Positions 56,436 through 64,000 of a DNA stretch of 64,000 nt are shown here, piece by piece; position 1 is the first letter of the stretch; the number at the start of each line of letters is the position of its first letter. The translations under genes were made by a program, and so were the position numbers. Below the pieces are notes generated by a model, which was not told the origin of the DNA, did not search any database, and saw only the letters and a program-made list of their open reading frames with translations. The stretch lies in NCBI RefSeq assembly GCF_013131805.1, contig NZ_JABJRC010000002.1:372001-436000 (forward strand), read 5' to 3'. The stretch is from Kribbella sandramycini (GTDB lineage Bacteria; Actinomycetota; Actinomycetes; Propionibacteriales; Kribbellaceae).

Positions 56436-57422
56436 GTGAACGAGAACGGAGAAGCGATGGCAGTCGCCGCCTCGCGAACGGCCACGGGCAACGAGGGCGC
56501 GGCAGCCGCCGAGCTCGCGATCGAGACCGTCGGTCTGCGCATGCGGTACGGCGCGAAGGACGTCCTGCGCGGAGTCGATCTGCAAGTGCCGCGCGGTCAG
56601 GTCATCGCGCTGCTGGGGCCGAACGGCGCCGGCAAGACGACGACGATCGAGATCCTGGAGGGGTTCCGCGGCCGGTCCGCGGGCGAGGTCCGGGTGCTCG
56701 GCGTCGACCCCGCCGACGGCGACGAGTACTGGCGGGCCCGGGTGGGCATCGTGCTGCAGTCCTGGCGCGATCACGGCACCTGGCGCGTCCGCGACCTGCT
56801 GCACCAGCTCGGGCGGTACTACACGCCGTTCAGCACGCCGGAGCGGTCGAAGCCGTACGGCGCGGACGAGCTGATGGAGCTGGTCGGTCTGACGGCCCAG
56901 GCGACCGCGCGGGCCGGCAGCCTGTCCGGTGGTCAGCGCCGGCGGCTCGACGTCGCGATCGGCATCGTCGGCAAGCCGGATCTGCTGTTCCTCGACGAGC
57001 CGACGGTCGGGTTCGATCCGCAGGCCCGGCAGGAGTTCCACGAGCTGGTGCACCGGCTGGCCAACCTCGAGGAGACCACCATCCTGCTCACCACCCACGA
57101 TCTCGAGGAGGCCGAGAAACTCTCGGACCGGATCGTGATCCTGGCCGGCGGCAAGATCATGGCCGACGGGACGGCGGCCGAGCTCGGCCGGCAGGTCGCC
57201 GGGCAGGCCGAGATCAAGTACAGCGTGGCCGGTCAGGCCCAGGTGGACCACGCCGACGACGCCACCGCCCACGTCCGGGAGCTGTTCGCCCGGCACGGCG
57301 ACGCGCTCGGCGATCTCGAGGTGCACAAGCCGACTCTGGAGGACATCTACATGACGCTCGTGCGCGAGTTCGAGGCCGGCCGGTGGACGGACGCCTCGAC
57401 GCTGCCGGGGGTGACCCGATGA
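56436..57422 (+). CDS. DrrA-type ABC transporter ATPase
   Basis: A 328-residue ATPase from the GTG at 56436 (GGAG 8 bases upstream; an ATG at 56457 with GGAG 5 bases upstream is equally plausible). Motifs are Walker A GPNGAGKTTTIEIL, Q-loop VLQSWRDHG, signature LSGGQRRRLDVAIG, Walker B LLFLDEPTVGFDPQ and the switch His in LTTHDLEEAE. It resembles DrrA-type drug exporters. It overlaps the permease by ATGA, at the end of the NRPS operon. It likely exports the peptide and confers self-resistance. Confidence 0.92.
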   Translation: MNENGEAMAVAASRTATGNEGAAAAELAIETVGLRMRYGAKDVLRGVDLQVPRGQVIALLGPNGAGKTTTIEILEGFRGRSAGEVRVLGVDPADGDEYWRARVGIVLQSWRDHGTWRVRDLLHQLGRYYTPFSTPERSKPYGADELMELVGLTAQATARAGSLSGGQRRRLDVAIGIVGKPDLLFLDEPTVGFDPQARQEFHELVHRLANLEETTILLTTHDLEEAEKLSDRIVILAGGKIMADGTAAELGRQVAGQAEIKYSVAGQAQVDHADDATAHVRELFARHGDALGDLEVHKPTLEDIYMTLVREFEAGRWTDASTLPGVTR

Positions 57423-58258
57423 CGCCGCGCGCGGTCGCCGTCAAGGCCGGGCTGGAGCGCGGCTGGGTCGAGCTGCGCAGCAAACTCGCCAGCCCGTGGG
57501 AGCTGTCCGGCGAGGTGTGGCCGTGGATCATCGCGGTCGGCGTGATGTTCGCGCTGCGGGACAAGAAGGTCCCGGGGACGGACTTCTCGATCGGCCTGCA
57601 GGCGGTGCCCGGCATCGTCGGCATGAGCCTGATCTACACCGGCCTGATGGGGCTGGCCCTGGTGCTCACCACCGACCGCGACGACGGCACCCTGCTGCGG
57701 ATGAAGGCGATCCCGAACGGCACGATCGGCTACTTCATCAGCAAGGTCGTCAGCCGGGCCGGGATCACCACGGCCGCGCTGCTGATCATCCTGATCCCGT
57801 CGGCGCTGCTGTTCGGCGACCTGCGGGTGAACAGCGTGACGGCCTGGCTGACGCTGATCGGCATCATCCTGCTCGGGCTGCTCGCCACCCTCCCGATCGG
57901 CGCCGTCATCGGCGCGGTCTTCGGCAGCGTGCAGAGCCTCGGCCTGGTGATGCTGCCGGTGATGGGCCTGATCGCGATCTCCGGCATCTTCTACCCGATC
58001 ACCGCGTTCCCCGAATGGGTGCAGTGGATCGGGCAGGTGTTCCCCGTCTACTGGCTGGGCCTGGGCATGCGGTCGGCGCTGCTGCCGGACTCGATGGCGA
58101 TCGCCGAGATCGGCGGCTCCTGGCGGCACCTGCAGACGATCGGCGTCCTCGGCGTCTGGGCCGTGATCGGGTTCGCGTACGCGCCCGTCGTCCTGCGCCG
58201 GATGGCCCGCCGCGGCTCGGGGACGACGGTGAAGGAGACCGAGACCGCTGCGGCCTGA
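57419..58258 (+). CDS. ABC-2 type permease (DrrB-like)
   Basis: A 279-residue integral membrane protein from the ATG at 57419. About six hydrophobic segments are visible, among them VWPWIIAVGVMFAL, GIVGMSLIYTGLMGLALVL, AALLIILIPSALLF, WLTLIGIILLGLLATLPIG, LVMLPVMGLIAISGIFYPI and TIGVLGVWAVIGFAYA. The ABC-2 motif region FPEWVQWIGQVFPVYWLG is typical. It forms the membrane half of the exporter with the preceding ATPase. Confidence 0.92.
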   Translation: MTPRAVAVKAGLERGWVELRSKLASPWELSGEVWPWIIAVGVMFALRDKKVPGTDFSIGLQAVPGIVGMSLIYTGLMGLALVLTTDRDDGTLLRMKAIPNGTIGYFISKVVSRAGITTAALLIILIPSALLFGDLRVNSVTAWLTLIGIILLGLLATLPIGAVIGAVFGSVQSLGLVMLPVMGLIAISGIFYPITAFPEWVQWIGQVFPVYWLGLGMRSALLPDSMAIAEIGGSWRHLQTIGVLGVWAVIGFAYAPVVLRRMARRGSGTTVKETETAAA

Positions 58259-58283
58259 GGGCTGACAGATCTCGGAAGGAGTT

Positions 58284-58301
58284 CGCCCGCGGGTGCGGGC
58301 G
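58284..58301 (+). terminator. 7-bp GC hairpin after the exporter genes
   Basis: CGCCCGC pairs with GCGGGCG over GGGT, 25 bases after the permease stop and 40 bases before the next gene. It may end the NRPS operon. Confidence 0.45.
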
Positions 58302-58341
58302 CCGCGGTTACGGTGCGGGGAGTCGATGATCCGGAGGAATC

Positions 58342-59001
58342 ATGACTTCCCGCACCCGTCGTTTCGCCACCGTGCTCGCCGCGCTGTTCCTCGGCGTCCA
58401 GCTTCATGCCGCTCCGGCCAGCGCGGCGTCCATCACCGCCAACCAGCTGCTGGCCGGTCTGACCGTCCGCGCCGAACACACGACCGGCTACAACCGCGAT
58501 CTGTTCCCGCACTGGGTCGATGCCGACGGCGACTCCTGCGACACCCGCGAAGAGATCCTGATCGCCGAGTCGACCACGTCCGCGTCCGTGGGCGCGGCCT
58601 GCAAGGTCCTCTCCGGCAGCTGGACGTCCTGGTACGACGGCGCCACCTGGACGAACCCGTCGGACGTCGACATCGACCACGTCGTCGCTCTCAAAGAGGC
58701 CTGGGACTCCGGCGCCCACGCGTGGACCACTGCGAAGCGAACGCGGTACGCCAACGACCTCGACTACGCCTGGTCCCTGGATGCGATCACCGACAACGTC
58801 AACGCCTCCAAGAGCGACAAGGACCCGGCCCAGTGGCTCCCGCCCCTCGCGGCCACGCACTGCAGCTACGCCATCCATTGGCTGGCGGTGAAACACCGCT
58901 GGCAGCTCAGCATCGACACCACCGAGAAGTCGACCCTCACGAGTCTTCTCGCCGGTAGTTGCGGGCAGCAATCAATCCCCGAGCCGCCGCCGGGTTCCTG
59001 A
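58342..59001 (+). CDS. secreted HNH-family endonuclease (DUF1524-like)
   Basis: A 219-residue protein; ATG preceded by GGAGGAA. The signal peptide MTSRTRRFATVLAALFLGVQ ends near ASA. The mature part has GYNRDLFPHWVDADGDSCDTREEIL and the nuclease core DVDIDHVVALKEAWDSGA with the catalytic His, then NDLDYAWSLDAITDNVNASKSDKDPAQWLPP with the metal-binding Asn and Asp/Lys residues. These are the signatures of exported HNH nucleases common in actinobacteria. It probably degrades extracellular DNA, and it does not appear to belong to the peptide cluster. Confidence 0.9.
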   Translation: MTSRTRRFATVLAALFLGVQLHAAPASAASITANQLLAGLTVRAEHTTGYNRDLFPHWVDADGDSCDTREEILIAESTTSASVGAACKVLSGSWTSWYDGATWTNPSDVDIDHVVALKEAWDSGAHAWTTAKRTRYANDLDYAWSLDAITDNVNASKSDKDPAQWLPPLAATHCSYAIHWLAVKHRWQLSIDTTEKSTLTSLLAGSCGQQSIPEPPPGS

Positions 59002-59007
59002 GAGCTT

Positions 59008-59370
59008 TCAGCCGGCTGTCGTCGCGGTGCTGATGACGTCGTCCAGGATGGCGCGGGACGTCGTCAGGTCCGCGATCAGCTGGTTGATGCGGGCCCGTTC
59101 GGCGGTCAGCTCGCGAACCAGCTCGGGGGTGGCGTTCTGGTTGGGCGCGCCGTCCGGATCGCGCATACACGGGAGCAGCTGGGCGATTTTCTTGCTGTGC
59201 AGGCCGGCCGCCAGCAGCTCCTGGATCAGGATCACCCGATCGACGGCCGCCTCCGGGTACTCCCGGTGGCCGCCCGGCGTCCGGTCCGAAACCAGGAGGC
59301 CGTGCTGTTCGTAGTACCGCAGGGACCGTTCGCTCACGGCCGTCCGCCGAGCCAGCTCGCCGATGCGCAT
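59008..59370 (-). CDS. MerR-family transcriptional regulator
   Basis: A 120-residue regulator from the ATG at 59370. MRIGELARRTAVSERSLRYYEQHGLL is the MerR helix-turn-helix, followed by the wing (RTPGGHREYPEAAVDRV) and a dimerisation helix (ELVRELTAERARINQLIADL). There is no cysteine metal site or large effector domain; a single Cys sits in LLPCMRDPDG. It is divergent from the deacetylase-family gene, and the stretched promoter between them carries a matching inverted repeat. Confidence 0.92.
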   Translation of the reverse strand: MRIGELARRTAVSERSLRYYEQHGLLVSDRTPGGHREYPEAAVDRVILIQELLAAGLHSKKIAQLLPCMRDPDGAPNQNATPELVRELTAERARINQLIADLTTSRAILDDVISTATTAG

Positions 59371-59392
59371 CAGCGTGTCCTCCTCGTGCGAC

Positions 59393-59424
59393 TTGAATCT
59401 GACGCCGGTGTCAGATTTTACCGT
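59393..59424 (+). promoter_or_regulatory. MerR-type promoter with 20-bp spacer and internal operator
   Basis: A -35 box TTGAAT (59393-59398) and a -10 box TACCGT (59419-59424) are separated by 20 bases instead of 17. Inside lies AATCTGAC-GCCGGT-GTCAGATT (59396-59417, 8-bp arms). This is the architecture that MerR proteins activate by untwisting DNA. The -10 ends 6 bases before the deacetylase ATG, implying a leaderless message. Confidence 0.8.
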
Positions 59425-59430
59425 GAGAGC

Positions 59431-60300
59431 ATGACACGAGAGCCCTTCGACTACAGCCCCATCACCGAGCGCCCGCGCCTGACCTGGCCGGACGGCAAAC
59501 GAGTGGCCTTCTACGTCGGTCTGAACGTGGAGACCTTCCTCCCGGACCGCGCCTCGACCAGCATCTGGCCGCTCGACCTGATTCCGGACCCGCTCAACCA
59601 CGGCTGGCGGGACTACGGCGCGCGGGTCGGCGTCTGGCGGGTCATCGAGATCCTCGACAAGTACGGCGTCCGGGCCAGCACCCTGCTGAACTCGCTCGTG
59701 GCCGAGCAGAACCCGCAGATCATCAAGGCGGGCGTAGAGCGCGACTGGGCCTGGCTGGCCCACGGGAGCACGAACTCGATCCTGCACACCGGCCTGGAGC
59801 CGGCCGACGAACGCCAGGTGCTGACCGAGATCGTCGGCACGATCGAAGCGGCCACCGGGCAGCGGCCGCAGGGCTGGATGGGACCGGCGCTGACCGAGAC
59901 CCTCAATACCCCAGCACTGCTGGCCGAGCTCGGGCTGGGCTACGTCCTGGACTGGACCAACGACGACCAGCCCTACCCGTTGACCGTCCCCGGCATGCTC
60001 AGCGTCCCGTACACGGTCGAGCTCAACGATCTCGGCCTGTTCCTGCGCGGGCTCACCGGCCCCGACTTCCTGCAGATGGTGAAGGACCAGTACGACGTAC
60101 TCCGTGCCGACTCCGCGGACTCTGGCCGGGTGATGGCGCTCGCGTTGCACCCGTTCGTGATCGGCCAGCCGTTTCGGGCCAAGTACCTCGACCTGGCACT
60201 CGAGTACATCGCGGCCCAACCTGATGTCTGGCTGACCACCAGCGACGAGATCGCCGCGCACTACCGGACCTCGGCTTTGGCGACGCAAAACAGTCGCTAG
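59431..60300 (+). CDS. polysaccharide deacetylase-family protein (PuuE/allantoinase-like)
   Basis: A 289-residue protein from the ATG at 59431. It opens PFDYSPITERPRLTWPDGK and VAFYVGLNVETF, then GVWRVIEILDKYGVRAS, WLAHGSTNS, GWMGPALTETLNTPALLAELGLGYVLDW and LALHPFVIGQPFRA. These are the NodB-fold motifs of the intracellular PuuE/allantoinase-like branch rather than of chitin deacetylases. There is no signal peptide. It would hydrolyse an amide or N-acyl bond in a small molecule. Its start lies just downstream of the MerR-controlled promoter, so it is the regulator's main target. Confidence 0.85.
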   Translation: MTREPFDYSPITERPRLTWPDGKRVAFYVGLNVETFLPDRASTSIWPLDLIPDPLNHGWRDYGARVGVWRVIEILDKYGVRASTLLNSLVAEQNPQIIKAGVERDWAWLAHGSTNSILHTGLEPADERQVLTEIVGTIEAATGQRPQGWMGPALTETLNTPALLAELGLGYVLDWTNDDQPYPLTVPGMLSVPYTVELNDLGLFLRGLTGPDFLQMVKDQYDVLRADSADSGRVMALALHPFVIGQPFRAKYLDLALEYIAAQPDVWLTTSDEIAAHYRTSALATQNSR

Positions 60301-60301
60301 G

Positions 60302-60679
60302 ATGCATTGCGTGACCGATCTGGGGAACGGCAACCGGCGCTGGTTCGCGCTGTCGTTTCTGGCGGTCCTGACTGTGGCGCTGGGCATTACCGCCTGGTGT
60401 GGCGTCGAACCACATCACCACGATGGGCACCCGCCGGCCGAGGTCGTACTCTCGGCGGCCGGTGACACACCTGGCCACGCCGATCCGCACTGTGCTCCGA
60501 TCGAGCAGCTCGACACTGCGGCGCCGGCTCAGTCCGATACGACGAATCCGGCGCCGGCCGCGGCCGCTCCGGTGCTCTGGTTCGCCGGTCCGGCCCTGCC
60601 GCGCGGCGACGTCCGCGGAACGGCCGTCGCCCGGCCTCCACAGTCACCGACCGCACTGTTCTGCCTGCTGCGCATATAG
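60302..60679 (+). CDS. small membrane-anchored His-rich protein
   Basis: A 125-residue protein. One N-terminal transmembrane or signal segment ([19 protein letters not shown]) is followed by [10 protein letters not shown] and GHADPHCAP, then an Ala/Pro-rich tail ending FCLLRI. The His clusters could bind a metal such as copper or zinc. The ATG is at 60302; a GTG at 60311 is an alternative. It begins 1 base after the deacetylase stop codon and precedes the Cds1-like enzyme. I cannot assign a function. Confidence 0.6.
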   Translation: MHCVTDLGNGNRRWFALSFLAVLTVALGITAWCGVEPHHHDGHPPAEVVLSAAGDTPGHADPHCAPIEQLDTAAPAQSDTTNPAPAAAAPVLWFAGPALPRGDVRGTAVARPPQSPTALFCLLRI

Positions 60680-60749
60680 CAACCCTTCGCCGGCCCTGCG
60701 CCGGACAGAGACCTTGATCCGCGGTTTCCTCGAAGGGGACGTACATCTG

Positions 60750-61883
60750 ATGGACAGCACCACTGTTGCGCTTTCGCATGCCCAAAAACTCGAACCGACC
60801 ACTGAGGCGATGGCGGTCTCGGCCGGAGTCGCCTGGCGCACTCCGGCCGGCATCGTCGGCAACACTCCGACGCTGTGGGTGGGCGACGTACTGCACGAGA
60901 CCGGAACGGCGAACGGCTACTGGGCCAAGCTGGAGGGCCACAACCCAGGTGGCATCAAAGACCGGGCCGCGTTGCACATGGTCCGTTGCGCCCGGGCGCG
61001 CGGCGACCTGACACCAGGCGCCCGAATCGTCGAATCCAGTAGCGGCACACTGGGCCTCGGTCTGGCGCTGGCCGGTATCGTTCACGGCCATCCGGTCACG
61101 GTTGTCACCGATCCGGGGATGGAGCCGCTCGTCGTCCACATGCTGCGTGCGTACGGCGCTACCGTCGACATGGTGGCCGCTCCGCACCCAGAGGGCGGCT
61201 GGCAGCAGGCCCGGCGCGACCGCGTCCGTACGCTGCTCGCGGACGACCCGATGGCCTGGTGCCCTGACCAGTACCACAACCTCGACAACGTCGATGCGTA
61301 CGCCGGACTTGCGGCCGAGCTGCTCGCACAGGTGGGCCGGATCGACGTACTGGTAGCGAGTGTGGGCACCGGTGGCCATTCGGCCGGGGTGTCGCGGGTG
61401 CTACGGGAGCGCTGCCCCGACCTGACTGTTGTCGGCGTCGACTCCATCCGGTCCACCATTTTCGGCCAGCCTGCGGGCAGCCGGCTGATGCGCGGCCTCG
61501 GCAGCAGCATCTACCCAGGTAACGTGGACTACTCGGCCTTCAGCGAGGTGCACTGGGTCGCGCCGAGCGAGGCCGTCTGGGTCTGCCGTCGGCTGGCCGC
61601 CAACGCCGGCACCACAGGTGGCTGGAGTGTCGGCGCAGTCGGGCTGGTCGCCGACTGGATCGCCCGGACGGCGCCGTCCGGGACTCGGATCGCTGCAGTG
61701 TTCCCCGACGGCCCACAGCGCTACTGGGACACGATTTTCAGCGACGAGTACTGCGATCGGCACGACCTGGCCGACGGCGCGCCCGCACTCGATCCGGACG
61801 AGCTGGCGCATCCGAAGGCCGCCGTACCGAGCCGCTGGACCAGGTGCGCCACGGTCATCGACCCGCGGGCGGGGGAGCGATGA
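60750..61883 (+). CDS. Cds1-like PLP-dependent cysteine synthase/desulfhydrase-family enzyme
   Basis: A 377-residue fold-type II PLP enzyme from the ATG at 60750. The PLP Lys is in [16 protein letters not shown]; the phosphate/substrate loop reads [15 protein letters not shown] instead of the TSGNTG of biosynthetic cysteine synthases; the glycine loop is [12 protein letters not shown]. Together with [15 protein letters not shown] this resembles the mycobacterial Cds1 cysteine desulfhydrase group, as I remember it. A reaction on cysteine or a related beta-substituted alanine is likely. It overlaps the transporter by ATGA. An SbnA-like role in diaminopropionate synthesis is less likely because no SbnB partner is adjacent. 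Confidence 0.85.
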   Translation: MDSTTVALSHAQKLEPTTEAMAVSAGVAWRTPAGIVGNTPTLWVGDVLHETGTANGYWAKLEGHNPGGIKDRAALHMVRCARARGDLTPGARIVESSSGTLGLGLALAGIVHGHPVTVVTDPGMEPLVVHMLRAYGATVDMVAAPHPEGGWQQARRDRVRTLLADDPMAWCPDQYHNLDNVDAYAGLAAELLAQVGRIDVLVASVGTGGHSAGVSRVLRERCPDLTVVGVDSIRSTIFGQPAGSRLMRGLGSSIYPGNVDYSAFSEVHWVAPSEAVWVCRRLAANAGTTGGWSVGAVGLVADWIARTAPSGTRIAAVFPDGPQRYWDTIFSDEYCDRHDLADGAPALDPDELAHPKAAVPSRWTRCATVIDPRAGER

Positions 61884-63136
61884 CCAAGCTCGTCGCCCAG
61901 TACCGGAGTATGCCGACAGCGACTCGGCTGCTGCTTCTGAACCAGTTCACGATCAACTTCGGTTTCTACCTGCTGATGCCTTACCTGGCACAGCATCTGG
62001 CCGGAACGCTCGGCCTGGCCGCTTGGCTCGTCGGTCTGATCCTCGGCGTCCGCAATCTGTCCCAACAGGGCATGTTCGCAGTCGGCGGCGCACTGGCCGA
62101 CCGCCTCGGCTACAAGCCGCTGATCGTGGCCGGCTGCGTTCTCCGTACCGCAGGCTTCGGCCTGCTCGCCCTGGCGGACTCCGTCCCGGCCCTGGTGATC
62201 GCCTCCGCAGCCACCGGCCTGGCCGGTGCCATGTTCAATCCAGCCGTTCGGGCCTACCTGGCTTTGGATTCCGGCTCGCGCCGGATCGAGGCGTTCGCCT
62301 TGTTCAACGTCTTCTACCAAGCCGGCATCCTGATCGGCCCGGTCGTCGGCCTTCTGCTCACCGGCGCCAGCTTCCGCTTGACCTGTGCGGTGTCGGCCGC
62401 CGTGTTCGCCGTCCTGTCGGTCATCCAGATCCGCGCCCTACCGCGCCAACCCGCCACCACCCGCGGCGACACCGGTCTCGCCGGGCAATGGCGTGTCGTC
62501 CTGACCAACCGCCGCTTCCTCCTGTTCGCGGCCGCCATGACCTGCTCGTCCGTCCTGACCTTCCAGGTCTACCTCGCCCTACCCCTCGAAGTACGCCGAA
62601 TCGGCGGCGACACCACCGGCTCGACCATCGGCGTCGCACTCCTCTTCGTCGCCTCGGGCCTCGTCACCGTCCTGGCCCAAACCAAACTCACCGCCTGGTG
62701 CCGCACCCGAATCCCACCCGGTTACGCCATGGCCGCCGGCACCGCCACCATGGCCATCGCCTTCCTCCCCCTCCTGGCCACCGCCCCCCTGACCCGCCCA
62801 CCCAACCCGCTAGCCGCCTGGGCCCTGGCCATCCTCCCCGCCCTCACCGCCGCCATTCTTCTGGCGATCGGCACCATGCTCACCTTCCCCTTCGAGATGG
62901 ACACCATCGTCACCCTCGCCCAAAACCGCCTTGTAGCCACCCACTACGGCATCTACAACACCATCTGCGGCCTAGGCATCACCGCCGGCAACCTTCTCAC
63001 CGGCGCCACCCTCGACACCGCCCGCGCCCAAGGCCTCCCCACCCTCCCCTGGCTAGCCCTGGTCACCCTAGGAGCCCTCGGCGCCACCACCCTCCTAACC
63101 CTCCACCGCACCAACCGCCTGACCCCCACCCCGTAG
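61880..63136 (+). CDS. MFS transporter
   Basis: A 418-residue major facilitator protein with about 12 hydrophobic segments. It has the loop 2-3 motif [13 protein letters not shown] (GxLaDrxGrkxxl type) and the family's central loop. The ATG at 61880 overlaps the stop of the Cds1-like gene, so the two are co-translated and the transporter probably exports (or imports) the substrate or product of that enzyme. The last third (62430-63136) uses C-ending codons almost exclusively. Confidence 0.9.
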   Translation: MTKLVAQYRSMPTATRLLLLNQFTINFGFYLLMPYLAQHLAGTLGLAAWLVGLILGVRNLSQQGMFAVGGALADRLGYKPLIVAGCVLRTAGFGLLALADSVPALVIASAATGLAGAMFNPAVRAYLALDSGSRRIEAFALFNVFYQAGILIGPVVGLLLTGASFRLTCAVSAAVFAVLSVIQIRALPRQPATTRGDTGLAGQWRVVLTNRRFLLFAAAMTCSSVLTFQVYLALPLEVRRIGGDTTGSTIGVALLFVASGLVTVLAQTKLTAWCRTRIPPGYAMAAGTATMAIAFLPLLATAPLTRPPNPLAAWALAILPALTAAILLAIGTMLTFPFEMDTIVTLAQNRLVATHYGIYNTICGLGITAGNLLTGATLDTARAQGLPTLPWLALVTLGALGATTLLTLHRTNRLTPTP

Positions 63137-63137
63137 G

Positions 63138-64000
63138 TCAGGAAGTGAGCGACCTGAGTAGCTCGCGGATCTGCTCGCCGCGAGGGTGAGCCTTGGGGAG
63201 GTGTCCGAGAGCCCGGCGGGCCAGTGCGACGGCGTCGTCGCGCCGGCCCGCGCGGGCCGCGACCCGGGCTTGGACCGCCAGCGCACCGAAGAGGGACGGC
63301 GGGGCGCGGAAGCCTTGGAGGCGCTCGAGTGCCTCGCCGGCGTGGAAGCCGGCTCTGGCGTCGTCGCCCAGTGTCTCGTGGAGTTCAGCCAGGTTCACCA
63401 GGTTGAGGGCTTCGAGGTACCAGTTCCCCTCCGAGCGGGCCAGGCGGACGGCGAGCTCCACCTGGGGCTTGGCGACGTCCAGCCGACCCAGCAGAAAGCT
63501 CAGCGCGCCGGTCGCCATCGGCAGGTGGACGCGGGGGAGTGGGATCGGCTCGTCGGAGGGCTGGGTGTACCGTGTGGCAGCCGCCTGGGCGAGTTCCAGT
63601 TCGGTGAGGGCGAGATCGAGATCTCCGCCGTTCCACAGCACATGCGCGAGGTTCGTCCGGAACCCCACCTCAGCGGCGATGTCACCGCAGTCCTGCGCGA
63701 TCTGGATCGCGCGCCGGGTGCTGTCCGCCGAGCTGTCGGTCCGGCCCGCGCGCAGTTCCGCGACACCGTGACAGTTCCAGGTGAGATAGCGGGCCCGCGG
63801 ATCACCCAGCCGTTCGGCCGCATCGACGGCGAGCCGGCTCGCCTCCACCGCCTCGGTCACCAGGTAGGCGCGGTTCAGGAACTTGTTCAGCCGCCACGGC
63901 AGCCGCCAGGCGTAGTCGTCGAACCCGTACGTGATCGCCAAGCGGATCCAAGCCGTGAAGTTCGGGTGCTCGGACCAGAGCCAGCTCATGGCGGCGGCCG
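63138..64000 (-). CDS. TPR-containing regulator, C-terminal part (N-terminus beyond window)
   Basis: The frame is open to the window edge, so only the C-terminal part is seen (at least 287 residues). It consists of tetratricopeptide-like helix pairs: RARYLTWNCHGVAELRAGR, EVGFRTNLAHVLWNGGDLDLAL, LEALNLVNLAELHETLGDDARA, FGALAVQARVAARAGRRDDAV. This layout fits the tail of an AfsR/SARP or similar multidomain regulator. An internal ATG at 63989 lacks a visible ribosome site within the window and is unlikely to be the real start. It converges with the MFS gene, with one base between stop codons. Confidence 0.75.
   Translation of the reverse strand, partial: AAAMSWLWSEHPNFTAWIRLAITYGFDDYAWRLPWRLNKFLNRAYLVTEAVEASRLAVDAAERLGDPRARYLTWNCHGVAELRAGRTDSSADSTRRAIQIAQDCGDIAAEVGFRTNLAHVLWNGGDLDLALTELELAQAAATRYTQPSDEPIPLPRVHLPMATGALSFLLGRLDVAKPQVELAVRLARSEGNWYLEALNLVNLAELHETLGDDARAGFHAGEALERLQGFRAPPSLFGALAVQARVAARAGRRDDAVALARRALGHLPKAHPRGEQIRELLRSLTS

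Noticed and set aside
60750..61883. SbnA-like diaminopropionate synthesis with the cyclodeaminase at 25 kb as SbnB
   Set aside because: The 25-kb enzyme matches lysine cyclodeaminases in detail, the two genes are 35 kb apart, and no A domain in the cluster is expected to use diaminopropionate.

Overview
The window is a high-GC actinobacterial chromosome segment with dense genes, GTG/TTG starts, LacI/MerR/AfsR-type regulators and several secreted proteins. The central feature is a non-ribosomal peptide locus from about 24.5 to 58.3 kb. Its domain order and adenylation codes predict 3-hydroxyquinaldate–D-Ser–(imino acid, probably pipecolate)–Gly–Sar–N-Me-Val, which is the monomer of the DNA bis-intercalator sandramycin. 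Sandramycin is known from Kribbella sandramycini (formerly Nocardioides sp. ATCC 39419), so a Kribbella source is my best inference. No 16S rRNA or other marker gene is present to prove it.

Left flank (1–24.5 kb): a truncated SigE-type sigma factor; the helicase hrpB; an unrecognised 1026-residue protein coupled to a HET-C-like protein; a LacI regulator–arylamine N-acetyltransferase–flavin reductase operon behind a perfect 20-bp palindrome; a spheroidene-monooxygenase-like protein; an ATP-grasp-like protein; an 85-residue TPR-like protein overlapping the stop codon of a decayed PEP mutase/isocitrate lyase-family pseudogene; a secreted alpha/beta hydrolase; a GH30 glycosidase with a ricin-type lectin domain and a divergent LacI regulator; an amidohydrolase; a secreted animal-type heme peroxidase; a small secreted protein; and an AfsR-like regulator.

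Biosynthetic locus (24.5–58.3 kb): a minus-strand operon encodes an aryl-acid AMP ligase, a lysine cyclodeaminase (pipecolate supply) and a VOC protein resembling the thiocoraline-binding protein TioX. The 3-hydroxyquinaldate cassette follows: a stand-alone A-PCP (+), a P450 (−), and a thioesterase–SDR–aminotransferase–tryptophan 2,3-dioxygenase operon (+) with 4-bp stop/start overlaps. A winged-helix regulator (−) is separated from the NRPS operon (+) by 511 bp carrying repeated TCAAATG(T/C)TTGA sites. The NRPS operon encodes NRPS1 (C-A-PCP-E, C-A-PCP, C-A-PCP), NRPS2 (C-A-MT-PCP, C-A-MT-PCP-TE), an MbtH protein, an Imm5-like protein and an ABC exporter pair.

Right flank (58.3–64 kb): a secreted HNH endonuclease; a MerR regulator divergent from a polysaccharide-deacetylase-family gene, with a MerR-type stretched promoter; a small His-rich membrane-anchored protein; a Cds1-like PLP enzyme overlapping an MFS transporter; and the C-terminal part of a TPR protein cut by the window edge. 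I saw no tRNA or rRNA genes, CRISPR arrays, insertion sequences or origins.
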